Position numbers and translations under genes: made by a program. A DNA stretch of 64,000 bases, taken from NCBI RefSeq assembly GCF_019396345.1, contig NZ_JAHKRM010000051.1, positions 1-64,000 on the forward strand, in the 5' to 3' direction. Below the pieces are notes generated by a model. The model made no database searches. It worked only from the letters and a program-made list of their open reading frames with translations, and was not told the DNA's origin. Positions within the stretch are counted from its first letter, which is position 1. Every line of letters starts with the position of its first letter. Origin of the DNA: Nonomuraea guangzhouensis (GTDB taxonomy: Bacteria > Actinomycetota > Actinomycetes > Streptosporangiales > Streptosporangiaceae). Below, piece after piece: positions 8,391-16,922 of the stretch.

Positions 8391-8650
8391 TTAAGCGGGG
8401 CCGGCCGCGAACGAATTGTCGATGAGGTAGCGCCACAGGCCGTCCGGGCCCCGCCGTGCGACGTCGGTCGCCGTACCGTGGAGGTCGATCTCGCGGCCGT
8501 CGCGCGCCTGGCCGCGAATGGTTCAGTCGACGATGAGCCGCCCGCGACGTGGGCGTGCCGCAGCCGGGCGTCGGTCGGCGGGCCGGACCCGAGCAGGTGC
8601 TGGTTGGCGGCGGCCCGATCCTCGCCGGTGACCGTTTCCATGGGCGGTGA
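8391..8650 (-). pseudogene. remnant of a SnoaL/NTF2-like (YybH-type) protein gene
   Basis: The last 44 codons read TIRGQARDGREIDL, HGTATDVARRGPDG and LWRYLIDN, a good match to the C-terminus of SnoaL-like ketosteroid-isomerase-fold proteins. The expected preceding Trp codon is replaced by TGA (IVD-stop-TIRG). Further upstream the homology continues in another frame (TGEDRAAANQHLL, LRHAHVAGG). The gene therefore carries a frameshift and a nonsense codon and lacks its 5' end. It sits directly downstream of, and in the same direction as, the FAD monooxygenase gene and may once have shared its transcript. Confidence 0.6.
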
Positions 8651-8719
8651 CGCCATTCAGCTCCCGTCGGTGACAGTTTCCGGGCGGCGGCTGTTGCGGC
8701 CGGGCGGGCGTACGCGAGG

Positions 8720-9994
8720 TCAGGAGGCCGCGCGATCGCAGTGCGGGAACAGGCCCCGCGCTCGGCCCGCCGTCGCGAGCTGGGGCTCGCGGATCAGATG
8801 GTCGGCCACCTGGTCGCGGTTGTAGTCGGGCAGCGGCGCGGTGTTCTTCGGCGCCATGATGCGCTCCACCGTCGCCATGGCCCGCATCAGCGGCAGCCGG
8901 GCCATGGTGTCGCGGACCCACCTGCCGGTGCGGGTCTTCGGCACCATGAGGCGGACGTTGGGCCCGATCTTCTGCTTCTGATCGACCAGCTCCCGGTGGC
9001 CGTCCTCGTACCGGCGGAAGGCGACCTGGTGATCCCCGGAGGCCGCCGCGAGCTCGCCCGCGAGCCGGTACGCGCCGACCAGCGCCAGCTCGGCGCCGGC
9101 GCCCGACGCGGGAGAGGCGCAGTAGGCGGCGTCACCCACGAGCGCCACGCGGCCCGACGACCACGACGGCATCCGCACCTGGCTCAACGCGTCGAAATAG
9201 AAGTCGGGGTCCGCGAGCGCTCCGGCGAGCAGCTCCCGTACCCGCCACGACTCACCCGCGAACGCCTCACTCACCAAGCGCTTGTGCTGCTCCACGTCTC
9301 GGTGGTCGTACGTCAGCGGCTCGGACCGGCGGAAGATGAAGTACGCCTTGGCCTGGGCGTGGTTGCCTGAGCGGTAGATTCCGGCCATCTTGCCCGGCAC
9401 GTTGTACATCGTCACCCAGCGGTTCTCGCCCAGCGCCGAGTCGGCGTTCGAGAACGCGAAGTAGTGGCCCTTGTGCTGGATGAACCGAGACTCGGGGCCG
9501 AAAGCCAGCCGGCGGACCGTGGAATGCATGCCGTCGGCGCCGATGACCAGATCGAACCGGCGGGCCGGGCCATGCTCGAAGGAGACCGCCACACCGTCGC
9601 CGCTCTGCTCCAGCGTCCGGATGGAGTCGCCGAAAACGTACTCGACGTCATCCTTCGTCGCCTCGTACAGGAGCGCCACCAGGTCGCCACGCATGATCTC
9701 CACGTCGGCGCCGCCGCTCTGCATGGCCTGCGCGTCGATGCGGGCCACGCTCCGGTTCGCAGCGTTCACGAAGGACATGCCCTGAACGTCCGCCGCCATC
9801 GCCCTGATCTGCGGCATGATCCCCATTCGTTCGGCCACGTCGATGGCGTGACCTCGTACGTCCACACCGTTGCCGCCCTCGCGCAGCCGAGGCGCGCGCT
9901 CGACCAGGGTGGGCCGGAACCCGTGCCGGGCCAGCCAGTACGCCAGGGTCTGCCCCGCGATGCTCGCCCCAGAGATCAGAATCCGCTCGTTCAT
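8720..9994 (-). CDS. FAD-dependent aromatic monooxygenase (PHBH/TetX-like)
   Basis: Class A flavoprotein monooxygenase of 424 aa. It shows the FAD-binding GASIAG motif at residues 8-13, the GADGMHSTVR segment of the DG motif, and GRVALVGDAAYCASP of the GD motif. Members hydroxylate aromatic compounds or polyketides, and some inactivate drugs; the substrate here is unknown. The gene is divergent from a TetR-family regulator, and two palindromes in the shared 90-bp gap suggest that regulator represses it in the absence of ligand, a common arrangement for detoxification enzymes. Confidence 0.85.
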   Translation of the reverse strand: MNERILISGASIAGQTLAYWLARHGFRPTLVERAPRLREGGNGVDVRGHAIDVAERMGIMPQIRAMAADVQGMSFVNAANRSVARIDAQAMQSGGADVEIMRGDLVALLYEATKDDVEYVFGDSIRTLEQSGDGVAVSFEHGPARRFDLVIGADGMHSTVRRLAFGPESRFIQHKGHYFAFSNADSALGENRWVTMYNVPGKMAGIYRSGNHAQAKAYFIFRRSEPLTYDHRDVEQHKRLVSEAFAGESWRVRELLAGALADPDFYFDALSQVRMPSWSSGRVALVGDAAYCASPASGAGAELALVGAYRLAGELAAASGDHQVAFRRYEDGHRELVDQKQKIGPNVRLMVPKTRTGRWVRDTMARLPLMRAMATVERIMAPKNTAPLPDYNRDQVADHLIREPQLATAGRARGLFPHCDRAAS

Positions 9995-10019
9995 GAGACC
10001 TATCGCCTTTCATTCGCCC

Positions 10020-10063
10020 TGACCATCGGTCAGTGGTTGAACCATAGGTCCCGACCGGAGGTC
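10020..10063. promoter_or_regulatory. two candidate TetR operators between the monooxygenase and regulator genes
   Basis: TGACCATCGGTCA (10020-10032) is a perfect 5-3-5 palindrome, and GACCGGAGGTC (10053-10063) repeats the GACC/GGTC half-sites with a 3-bp spacer. The centres are about 32 bp apart, near three helical turns, so two dimers could bind the same face. Divergent placement suggests autoregulation plus control of the FAD monooxygenase. Confidence 0.6.
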
Positions 10064-10087
10064 AGTCAAGCGGCTAGAATCTGCGAC

Positions 10088-11116
10088 ATGACTGACGACA
10101 CCCGCTCCGGGATCCTGCGGGTCGCGCTCGAACTGTTCGCCTCGCTCGGCTATCACGCCACCTCGGTACGGGAGATCGCGGAGCGGCTCAACCTGACGAA
10201 GACCGCGGTCCTCTACCATTTCCCCAGCAAGAAGGACATCCTTGCCACGCTGGCGGAGCCGATGCTGGCCGACATGGAGGCCGCAGTCGAGGCGGCCAAC
10301 GGCATCGAGGGCGAAGACTTCCGGCGGAAGCGGTGGGTCGTCATCGAAGGGCTGCTCGACGTGTGGCTGAGGCACCGGTTCCTGATGCGGATGAACACGC
10401 AGGACCTGGCACTGGGCGCCGACCGGCCGACGTTCGAGCGCTTTCGCGACACCGCGATGACGGCCGAGCGCTTCATCGCCGGCCCGGACGCGGATCTCGC
10501 CGGGCAGGTGCGGGCGGTGCAGGCGTTCGCCATGCTCAGCGACCCGGTCGTCATGTTCGCCGACCTGCCCGCCGACCTGATCCGGCCCGCGGTACTGGCC
10601 GGGGTGGAACGGCTCCTGGGCGAGACGGCCCCGGGGCGTGTGACTGGGTCCGCAACCGATCTCCATGTCGGATCCCCGTCCGGCCTTCAGGTGGGAGTTG
10701 TGTCCGGCCTCCAGGCAGAGCCTGCGTCCGGCCTTCAGGTGGGACGTGTGTCCGACCTCCAGGCAGGGCTCGCATCCGACCTTCAGATGGGGTCTGCGGC
10801 GGAGTTCCAGGTTGGGCTTCCTGCGGAGGGCCAGGTCGGGGCCCCGGAGGAGCGCTCGGTTGCCTCCCCGGCCAAGCCCTCCGCCATGGCCTCTGCCGAG
10901 CGCTCCGCTGGGGCCTCCGATGGGGTCTCCTCCGGTCCTTCGCCCGCGCCCGCTCGGTCGCCAGGTCGACGGCGTGGCAGGCCCGGCGCGATGAGCCCGG
11001 ACATGATCGAGACCGCCCGGCGGATGTACGCGACCGGCGAGCACTCCGCCGCCGACATCTCGCGAGCCCTGGGCGTCTCTCGCGCGACCGTGTACCGGCA
11101 CCTGTCGGACGGCTAA
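10088..11116 (+). CDS. TetR-family regulator fused to a resolvase-type HTH through an octapeptide-repeat linker
   Basis: 342 aa against about 190-200 for an ordinary TetR protein. Residues 1-190 are a complete TetR regulator with the HTH around SVREIAERLNLTKTAVLYHF. Residues 191-254 are eight consecutive 8-residue units of the type GLQVGxxS. They are followed by a Ser/Ala/Pro-rich stretch and a basic patch (SPGRRRGRPG). The last 45 residues (MIETARRMYATGE, ISRALGVSRATVYRHL) match the C-terminal HTH of serine resolvases/DNA invertases. No resolvase catalytic domain is present. The reading frame is intact. It probably controls the divergent FAD monooxygenase; the second HTH could add DNA contacts or bridge sites. 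Confidence 0.8.
   Translation: MTDDTRSGILRVALELFASLGYHATSVREIAERLNLTKTAVLYHFPSKKDILATLAEPMLADMEAAVEAANGIEGEDFRRKRWVVIEGLLDVWLRHRFLMRMNTQDLALGADRPTFERFRDTAMTAERFIAGPDADLAGQVRAVQAFAMLSDPVVMFADLPADLIRPAVLAGVERLLGETAPGRVTGSATDLHVGSPSGLQVGVVSGLQAEPASGLQVGRVSDLQAGLASDLQMGSAAEFQVGLPAEGQVGAPEERSVASPAKPSAMASAERSAGASDGVSSGPSPAPARSPGRRRGRPGAMSPDMIETARRMYATGEHSAADISRALGVSRATVYRHLSDG
10658..10849 (+). repeat. 24-nt minisatellite inside the TetR fusion gene
   Basis: Eight in-frame 24-nt units encode DLHVGSPS, GLQVGVVS, GLQAEPAS, GLQVGRVS, DLQAGLAS, DLQMGSAA, EFQVGLPA and EGQVGAPE. Adjacent units are highly similar at DNA level (shared GGCCTTCAGGTGGGA cores), indicating expansion by slippage or unequal recombination. 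Copy number may vary between strains. Confidence 0.8.
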
Positions 11117-11205
11117 TTTTGAGACTAAATATGCGACTCATTTTGAGACGATAGCCGACCGGGCGGTCTTGAGGGTCGCGCCCGGCGTACAGGTCTCAGG
11201 CGGTG

Positions 11206-11350
11206 CCGGCACTCATGTCTGGGGCGGGCTACGTGCGGGCGACGAAAGGCTTCGTCGGCAAACGCCCCTGAACCTGGCCGGCGCTGACCGACGAAGGGCA
11301 CGACGCCTTCCAGAACTACGCCTCCATACTCCGGCAGATCGCGGAGGGCG
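11206..11350 (+). pseudogene. remnant of a winged-helix (MarR-like) regulator gene
   Basis: The frame reads GYVRATKGFVGKRP, then a TGA at 11269-11271 where the family normally has Arg, then TWPALTDEGHDAF and QNYASILRQIAEGA. This is the wing and C-terminal helix of winged-helix regulators that carry the GYV-K-FVGRRPRT-LT-GR-AF pattern. No upstream half is recognisable. It is a decayed fragment in an otherwise gene-free gap of 450 bp between the TetR fusion and the NLR-like gene. Confidence 0.55.
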
Positions 11351-11564
11351 CCCGTCTCGCTCGAGGCACGGAAACCGACAGCGTGTGGAGGGACAGGGCG
11401 GGCGGGACCGCGTTCGGCGAATCGCGCGGGTCAGGACAACAGGTGCACCATGAGGCGGCGACGCGGCACGGTGCGCTGCTTGATCAGGTCGCGCGCGAAT
11501 GCAGCCGTACGGTGCCGAGCGCCGTCAAACGCAACCCGCAGCCGTCAGCGCGCGCACGCCCCTG

Positions 11565-14234
11565 TCACTCGGCGTTCCGCAGCCGCGCGGCCTCCGCAAG
11601 AGCCTGGGCCCGCTTGCGGCGCCGCTCGTCGCTCACCGTTTCGAAGATGGTGGTCGCCCGCTCGAAGGCGCTGATGGCCTCGTCGAACCGCCCCAGCTCA
11701 CCCAGGGCCTTGCCGAGGTTGGTCAGCGCCGTGCCTTCGCCGTGCCGATCGTCCGCCTCGCGGCAGATCGTCAGGGCTTTCCGGTGCACGGTGACGGCCT
11801 CCTCGAACCGCCCCGCCTCGCCCAGCGCATTGCCCAGATTGTTGAGCGCCATGCCTTCGCCGTGCCGCTCGCCCAACTCCCGGCAGACCGCCAGGGCGTC
11901 CGTCAGGACGGTGATGGCTTCATCAAATCGCCGCACCCCGCTCAGGGCACTGCCGAGGTTGGTCAGTGCTGTGCCTTCGCCGTGCCGATCGCCCAGTTCC
12001 CGGTAGACCGCCAGGGCGTCCCGGTACGCGGTGACGGCCGCCTTGAACTGCCCCAGCTCACCCAGGGCATTGCCGAGGTTGGTCAGCGTTATGCCCTCGC
12101 CGTGCCGGTCCTCCACTTCGCGGCGGGCTGTCAGGGCGTCCTCCAAGACCGTGACGGCCTCCTCGAACCGTCCCGCCTCGCCCAGGATGGAGCCGAGGCT
12201 GTTCAGCACTTTGGCTTCGCCGTGCCGGTCGTCCAGCTCGCGGAGGATTGTCAGGGCTTTCTGCTGTGCGGTGATGGCCTCTGCGTAGCGCCGCACCTCG
12301 GCCAGGGCATTGCCGAGGTTGATCAGCACCTGGGCTGCGCCGAGCCGGTCGTCCAGCAAGCCGAGGATTGTCAGGGCCTTCTGCTGTGCGGTGATGGCCT
12401 CTGTGAAGCGCCGCAGTCCGCTCAGGGCATTGCCGAGGTTGATCAGCACCTGGGCTTCGCTGCGCGGGTCACCCAGCTCGCGGAGGATTGTCAGGGCTTT
12501 CTGCTGTGCGGTGCTGGCCTCTGTGAAGCGCCGCAGTCCGCTCAGGGCACTGCCGAGGTTGTTCAATACCTGGGCTTCGCTGTGCCGGTCGCGTAGCTTG
12601 CGGAGGATCGTCAGCGCCTTGCGGTGCGTGATGATGGCGTCGGTGAATCGCCGCACCTCGCTCAGGGCGACGCCGAGGTTGTTCAGCGCGACGGCTTCGC
12701 CCAGCCGGTCGCCCAGCCGGTCGCCGGCCCGCACCGCGACATTGGCGACGGTCAGACGGTCATCGAGGTGGCGGCGCCACGCAAGGTATTCGGTCAAGCG
12801 GACCGACAGGTACAAGGCGACGTGGTGGCGGTGAGTGGCGTCGGCCAGGGCGACCGCGGCGACCAGATTGGCGTGTTCGGCGTCCAACCAGGCCAGCGCG
12901 TCCTGTCGGCCGCCGAACCGCTCAGACGTGGATTGACTGGGAAGAGCACGCAGGTGGCCGTCGGCTGCGTCGGCCGTGTCCAGGTAGAAGGCCAGCATCC
13001 GGTCCAGCGCCCGCTCGCGCCCGTCCGAGTCCGCCTCGGTCCTACCGTGCTCGTCGGCGTACAGGCGGACCAGATCATGCATGGCCCACCGGTCCTGGCC
13101 CGGGACCGGGGCGGTGACCAGGTGGGCACGGGACAGGGCGGCCAGGCGTCGGCGCGTGACGGGTTCGGGTGCGTCGTCCAGGGCCGCGGCGGCCGACAGG
13201 GACAGGTGCGGGCCCGGGTCCAGCGGCAGCAGCCGGAACAGTCGTGCCTGCTCCGGCTGCGTGTCGACCAGGTGCCGATAGGACAGGTCGAACGCGGCCC
13301 GCACCGCGTACGGCCGGCCGTGGGAGTCGGTGTCACCGGTGTCCAGGGCGTCCAGCCGGTGCCGGGCGTCGGCGAGCTCTGCGGCCATGTCAGCCAGGGA
13401 GCGGCCCGGTTCGGCGCGTAGCAGGGCGGCGGTGATCTGTAATGCCAAGGGCAGCCGTCCGCACAGCCGGGCGATCGTTGTCGCGGGATGGGGCTCCGCG
13501 TCGATACGTGGATCGGGCCGGCTCGGCTGCAGGGCGGTACGCAGCAGGTCGAGGGCCTCTTCTTCGGGCAGCACGGTCAGGTCGATCAGGTGGGCGGACA
13601 GGGTAAGGGTGTGCCGGGAGGTGATCAGCAGCCGGTGGCACGGCTGGGCCGGCAGCAGCGGCTCGACCTGGCCGGTGACGGCGGCGTTGTCGGCCACTAC
13701 CAGCACCGGCAGCCCTTGGCGGGCTTGTTCGGCCAGCACCGACCGGTACAAGGCAAGCCGTTCCTCGCCGGTTGGCGGAAGATCGGTGTCGCGGATGCCC
13801 ATCTTGCGCAGCACGTCCCCTGCCGCCGCTGCGGCGGATACGCGTTTGCCGGGGTCGGGGGTGTAGCCGCGCAGGTCGACGAAGTACACGCCGCCGCCGA
13901 ACCAGCCCTGCTCCATCGCCTGATGGGCGGCCACCAGCGCCAGCGCGGTCTTGCCGACCCCGGCCATCCCCGCCACCGCCGACACCACCACGCCTGTCCC
14001 ACCCGCATCCGCCGGGTCCAGGAAGGCCAGCACCTCCCTCAGAGCGTCGGTGCGGCCGACGAAACCGACCGGGCCGGCTGGCAGGCCCGCCGGGGCCTGC
14101 GGGGCTGGACCGGTGACGTGCATGGTGACGTCGCGAGCCAAGGTCACCGGCGCGTAGAACGTCCCACCGGTGACCGCGTTATGGGGGGCACCGTCGCCAC
14201 CGGCCTGATTGTCAACCGTGCGAGGCTCGCTCAT
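11565..14234 (-). CDS. NB-ARC/TPR STAND protein (bacterial NLR-like)
   Basis: 889 aa. The N-terminus (residues 19-36) carries a motif N-A-V-T-G-G-T-F-Y-A-P-V-T-L-A-R-D-V also found at the C-terminus of the overlapping upstream protein. The NB-ARC ATPase follows, with P-loop GMAGVGKT (89-96), a VLVVADNA Walker B-like strand, LLITSRH and GRLPLAL. A winged-helix region (WAMHDLVRLYADEH) leads to nine 40-residue TPR units (about 510-869). Members act as ligand-triggered oligomerising switches, with TPRs as sensor. The 4-bp ATGA overlap with the two-TM gene implies translational coupling and a joint function, plausibly immunity or cell-fate signalling. Confidence 0.85.
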   Translation of the reverse strand: MSEPRTVDNQAGGDGAPHNAVTGGTFYAPVTLARDVTMHVTGPAPQAPAGLPAGPVGFVGRTDALREVLAFLDPADAGGTGVVVSAVAGMAGVGKTALALVAAHQAMEQGWFGGGVYFVDLRGYTPDPGKRVSAAAAAGDVLRKMGIRDTDLPPTGEERLALYRSVLAEQARQGLPVLVVADNAAVTGQVEPLLPAQPCHRLLITSRHTLTLSAHLIDLTVLPEEEALDLLRTALQPSRPDPRIDAEPHPATTIARLCGRLPLALQITAALLRAEPGRSLADMAAELADARHRLDALDTGDTDSHGRPYAVRAAFDLSYRHLVDTQPEQARLFRLLPLDPGPHLSLSAAAALDDAPEPVTRRRLAALSRAHLVTAPVPGQDRWAMHDLVRLYADEHGRTEADSDGRERALDRMLAFYLDTADAADGHLRALPSQSTSERFGGRQDALAWLDAEHANLVAAVALADATHRHHVALYLSVRLTEYLAWRRHLDDRLTVANVAVRAGDRLGDRLGEAVALNNLGVALSEVRRFTDAIITHRKALTILRKLRDRHSEAQVLNNLGSALSGLRRFTEASTAQQKALTILRELGDPRSEAQVLINLGNALSGLRRFTEAITAQQKALTILGLLDDRLGAAQVLINLGNALAEVRRYAEAITAQQKALTILRELDDRHGEAKVLNSLGSILGEAGRFEEAVTVLEDALTARREVEDRHGEGITLTNLGNALGELGQFKAAVTAYRDALAVYRELGDRHGEGTALTNLGSALSGVRRFDEAITVLTDALAVCRELGERHGEGMALNNLGNALGEAGRFEEAVTVHRKALTICREADDRHGEGTALTNLGKALGELGRFDEAISAFERATTIFETVSDERRRKRAQALAEAARLRNAE
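11628..12707 (-). repeat. nine tandem 120-nt TPR-encoding repeats
   Basis: Nine in-frame 120-nt units encode TPRs with a consensus of the type RHGEGxALxNLGxALGxxRRF followed by xEAITxxxKALTILRELxD. Neighbouring units around 12361-12600 share long near-identical DNA blocks, so the array appears to have expanded recently, as expected for a sensor domain under diversifying pressure. Confidence 0.8.
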
Positions 14235-14713
14235 CGGGGCTGTTCCGGGACATCCGGACCGTCTGGGGGTAAGGCAGGAGGCGGGGACAGTTGAGCCGCG
14301 GACGGGCCGACGATATCCCGGGCCATCGTCACGGGCCCATGGAAGGTGCCGCCCGTGATCGTGTTACTGGCGTTACCCGCCCCCGTGATGGCGGCCCGGC
14401 CGGCGTCGCCGGTCTGGATCACCCCGAAGTTGTCCTGAACGGCAACTGATCGCTCCTCGCGCTCCGTAATGGCGTCTATGTCTGAGCGTGGAGCGGTCGC
14501 CTGGGAAGAAGCCGGGCTCGAACTTCGGCGGGCCAGGACAACTCCGTACACCGAGATGCCCAGCCCTGCCAGGGCGACGAACACGCCTACCACGCTCGCC
14601 AGCTGATCGGCCTGTTCCAGATCGAGCACGATGAAGATCGTCCCCAGTGCGCCGACCACCAGACCGCCGACTGTCAGCGAGATCCAGCCCCAAGTGCTCT
14701 TCCTCGTCGCCAT
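14231..14713 (-). CDS. two-TM protein with C-terminal amyloid-like motif, partner of the NLR-like protein
   Basis: 160 aa from the ATG at 14713. Two membrane helices (about 9-30 and 38-60) are separated by a short acidic loop. A Ser-rich linker and a tail follow, containing NFGVIQTGD and, at 117-134, N-T-I-T-G-G-T-F-H-G-P-V-T-M-A-R-D-I. The latter is identical at 13 of 18 positions to the N-terminus of the downstream NLR-like protein. In described bacterial NLR/amyloid pairs the effector carries the motif at its C-terminus and the NLR carries it at its N-terminus, exactly as here. A membrane-acting (pore-forming) effector is inferred. It ends in Pro-rich sequence. The start is uncertain: an ATG three codons upstream is also possible. 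Confidence 0.7.
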   Translation of the reverse strand: MATRKSTWGWISLTVGGLVVGALGTIFIVLDLEQADQLASVVGVFVALAGLGISVYGVVLARRSSSPASSQATAPRSDIDAITEREERSVAVQDNFGVIQTGDAGRAAITGAGNASNTITGGTFHGPVTMARDIVGPSAAQLSPPPALPPDGPDVPEQPR

Positions 14714-14854
14714 GCAGACCATGGTGAACGTGCTGGCCGCATACCGCCACCGAATGTGCAAACCAGCAGCCGGTCAGTTCGCTTGCAGGAGCGGTTTCCC
14801 ACCGGTTCTCTCAGGAGAGCAGAATGCGCTGGCGTAGCAGGGCGAAACCGGCGT

Positions 14855-16651
14855 TCAGCTAGGAAAATCCAGGATGACGTATTCGTACTCGCCCGGAGCC
14901 GCGCGTTTGAAGGTCCCGTCTCCGTCCAGGTCGATGAAGACGGTCAGGTACAGCTTCTTCTGCTGGGCGGCCAGGAGTGTCGAGGTGCCGTCCTTGAAGA
15001 CCGTGGAGAACAGGACCGTGTCCTGGGAGGCGGAGCTGTGCCCGACCCGGTCGCCGATCAGGTAGTTGTGGCCGTGGTTGTTCAGGTACAGCGTCCCTGA
15101 GCCGTGCTCGTAGTCGGCGATGCCGGTCCCCGGTCTGAAGCAGGGATTGTCGGCCACCTTGCCTCCGTCGTCGATGGAGAAGACGGAGTCATCCGTCCAG
15201 GCGCAGACCTGGGCGGCCGTGTCCTTGGGGAGGGTGGGGAATCGCAGTTCGAACGGCTGGCGCTTCAGGGTGACGGTGGTGATGGGCTGGTCCAGATCGG
15301 TCAGGGACATCGGGCTGGCCGCCTTGTCCTGCCAGAATTCCAGGCCCAGGCGTGGTGAGCGGGCTACTTGCGCCGCGGGTGTGGCCGTGGGCTTGGCCGG
15401 CACTGTCGGGGATGTGCCGGCCGTGCCCGAAGCCGATGGGCTGGTGCTGGGCCGCAGCACTGGGTTCCAGTTGATGGCGACGGCGGCGGCCACCGTGAGG
15501 GTGATCGCGAGTGCCGCCGCGAGTGCCGTGCCGACGATCACGCCGGCACGCTTACGGCCCGGCTGTGTCGGGTGGGGCGTGCCGGGTGACGGGGTGATCG
15601 GCCACGGACCCTGACGGAGCGGCGCTGGTGTCCCGTAAGGCGGTCTCGGCCCGCCAGGCGACGGTGTCCCCCCGGGCGGTGGCGTTCCGCCAGGGGGTGG
15701 TGTCCCGCCAGGGGGTGGCGTTCCCTCAGGCGATGGTGTCCAGCCGCCCGAGGGTGTCCCGCCGCCCGGGGGCGTTCCGCCAGGCGGTGGTGTCCCATAA
15801 GCAGGCGGTGGTGTCCCAAAAGCCGGTGGTGTCCCGTACGAAGGGGGGCCGGGCTGCTTGTTCATCAGTCCCAGCAGCACCTGCCGGGCGGCCGGTCGCC
15901 ACGAGGGGTCCTTGTGCAGGCAGGCGGCGACGAAGCCGCGTAAGGTCCCGGTCAGCGAGCCCAGCTCGGGTTCGGCGTTCAGGATGCGGTTGATCACGGC
16001 GGGCAGCGGTTCGTGGCCGAACGGCGGCCGGCCGTTGGCCGCGTACGCCATGGTGCACGCCCACGCGAACATGTCCAGGGCCGGACCGGCCGGGTGACCG
16101 GACAGTTGCTCGGGCGACATGTACGCCGGAGTGCCCACGACACCGCTGACCGTGGCGGCGGTGGCGTCGATCGGGCGCGCGATGCCGAAGTCGATGACCC
16201 GGGCACCGTCGGCGGCCAGGAGCACGTTCGCGGGCTTGAAGTCGCGGTGCACCACCCCCGCCGCGTGAATGGCGCCCAGCGCCGTGGCCGTCGCGATGGC
16301 CAGGCGGTCCAGGTCCGCGCCGCGCAGCACCCCGTTGTCGCGCACCGCCTCCTGCAGCGACGGGCCGTCGATGTACTCGCTGATGACGTACGGAGGGTCG
16401 GCGTCGGGATCGGCCGCCAGGACGCGGGCCGTGCAGAACGGCGCCACCCGCTGCAGGGACGCCAGCTCCCGGTGGAAGTGCCGCCGGGCGTCGAGGTCGT
16501 GGCCGAAGTGCGTGTGCAGGAGCTTGACCGCCGCCTGCTGCCCGCTGGGCGAAGTGCCCAGGAACACCGTGCCCTGGCCGCCCTCGCCGAGCCGCCCCCG
16601 CAGGACGTACCCGGCGACTTCCCGGGGATCGGTCGATCGGAGAGGGCGCAT
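14855..16651 (-). CDS. receptor-like Ser/Thr protein kinase
   Basis: 598 aa. The cytoplasmic kinase domain (about 10-280) has a glycine loop GEGGQGTVF, Lys43 in AVKLL, a catalytic loop HRDFKPANVLL with D137, DFG at 154-156 and an APE-equivalent PAYMSPEQ. A Pro/Gly/Thr heptad-rich linker (about 290-385) leads to one TM helix (VGTALAAALAITLTVAAAVA) and an extracellular domain of about 180 residues with two cysteines and no PASTA repeats. It probably senses an external signal and phosphorylates Ser/Thr. GAGAGGG precedes the ATG. It lies upstream of the NLR pair on the same strand with a 141-bp gap, so a shared role is possible but unproven. Confidence 0.85.
   Translation of the reverse strand: MRPLRSTDPREVAGYVLRGRLGEGGQGTVFLGTSPSGQQAAVKLLHTHFGHDLDARRHFHRELASLQRVAPFCTARVLAADPDADPPYVISEYIDGPSLQEAVRDNGVLRGADLDRLAIATATALGAIHAAGVVHRDFKPANVLLAADGARVIDFGIARPIDATAATVSGVVGTPAYMSPEQLSGHPAGPALDMFAWACTMAYAANGRPPFGHEPLPAVINRILNAEPELGSLTGTLRGFVAACLHKDPSWRPAARQVLLGLMNKQPGPPSYGTPPAFGTPPPAYGTPPPGGTPPGGGTPSGGWTPSPEGTPPPGGTPPPGGTPPPGGTPSPGGPRPPYGTPAPLRQGPWPITPSPGTPHPTQPGRKRAGVIVGTALAAALAITLTVAAAVAINWNPVLRPSTSPSASGTAGTSPTVPAKPTATPAAQVARSPRLGLEFWQDKAASPMSLTDLDQPITTVTLKRQPFELRFPTLPKDTAAQVCAWTDDSVFSIDDGGKVADNPCFRPGTGIADYEHGSGTLYLNNHGHNYLIGDRVGHSSASQDTVLFSTVFKDGTSTLLAAQQKKLYLTVFIDLDGDGTFKRAAPGEYEYVILDFPS
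15640..15840 (-). repeat. Pro-rich GTPPPGG heptad repeat array in the kinase gene
   Basis: About ten imperfect 18-21-nt units encode GTPPPGG, GTPPGGG, GTPSGGW, GTPPPAY and similar heptads in the juxtamembrane linker of the Ser/Thr kinase. It forms a flexible spacer and is prone to length variation. Confidence 0.7.
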
Positions 16652-16922
16652 CAGACCCTCTCGGGCAGCAACAGCAGCGGCGGCAGAGAGCGAGCGCGGG
16701 GGTCCGGCCGGCGGCGCAGGCGGACCGCGTCCTCGCCTTCGTGCGGATGGGGCGGCAGCTGCATAGAGCTGATTGTGCCGGATGCCGGGGTTGTCCGTCT
16801 GGACCAGATCGATCTGTGAGATCGGCGCAGTGTCGCGCGCCACATCAACGCGAGAAGTCACTCCCGCGTAATCCGCATATGTCATGATCCACGGGATTTG
16901 TGGACTTTGTGACAGGAGAAGG
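16652..16922. other. intergenic gap between divergent kinase and glycoside hydrolase genes
   Basis: About 270 bp without a supported CDS. It must hold both divergent promoters. No convincing -35/-10 pair or palindrome was picked out by eye. Confidence 0.4.

Noticed and set aside
10850..11116. A separate resolvase gene fragment downstream of tetR
   Set aside because: The HTH segment is in the same uninterrupted frame as the TetR domain, so a fusion is the simpler reading.
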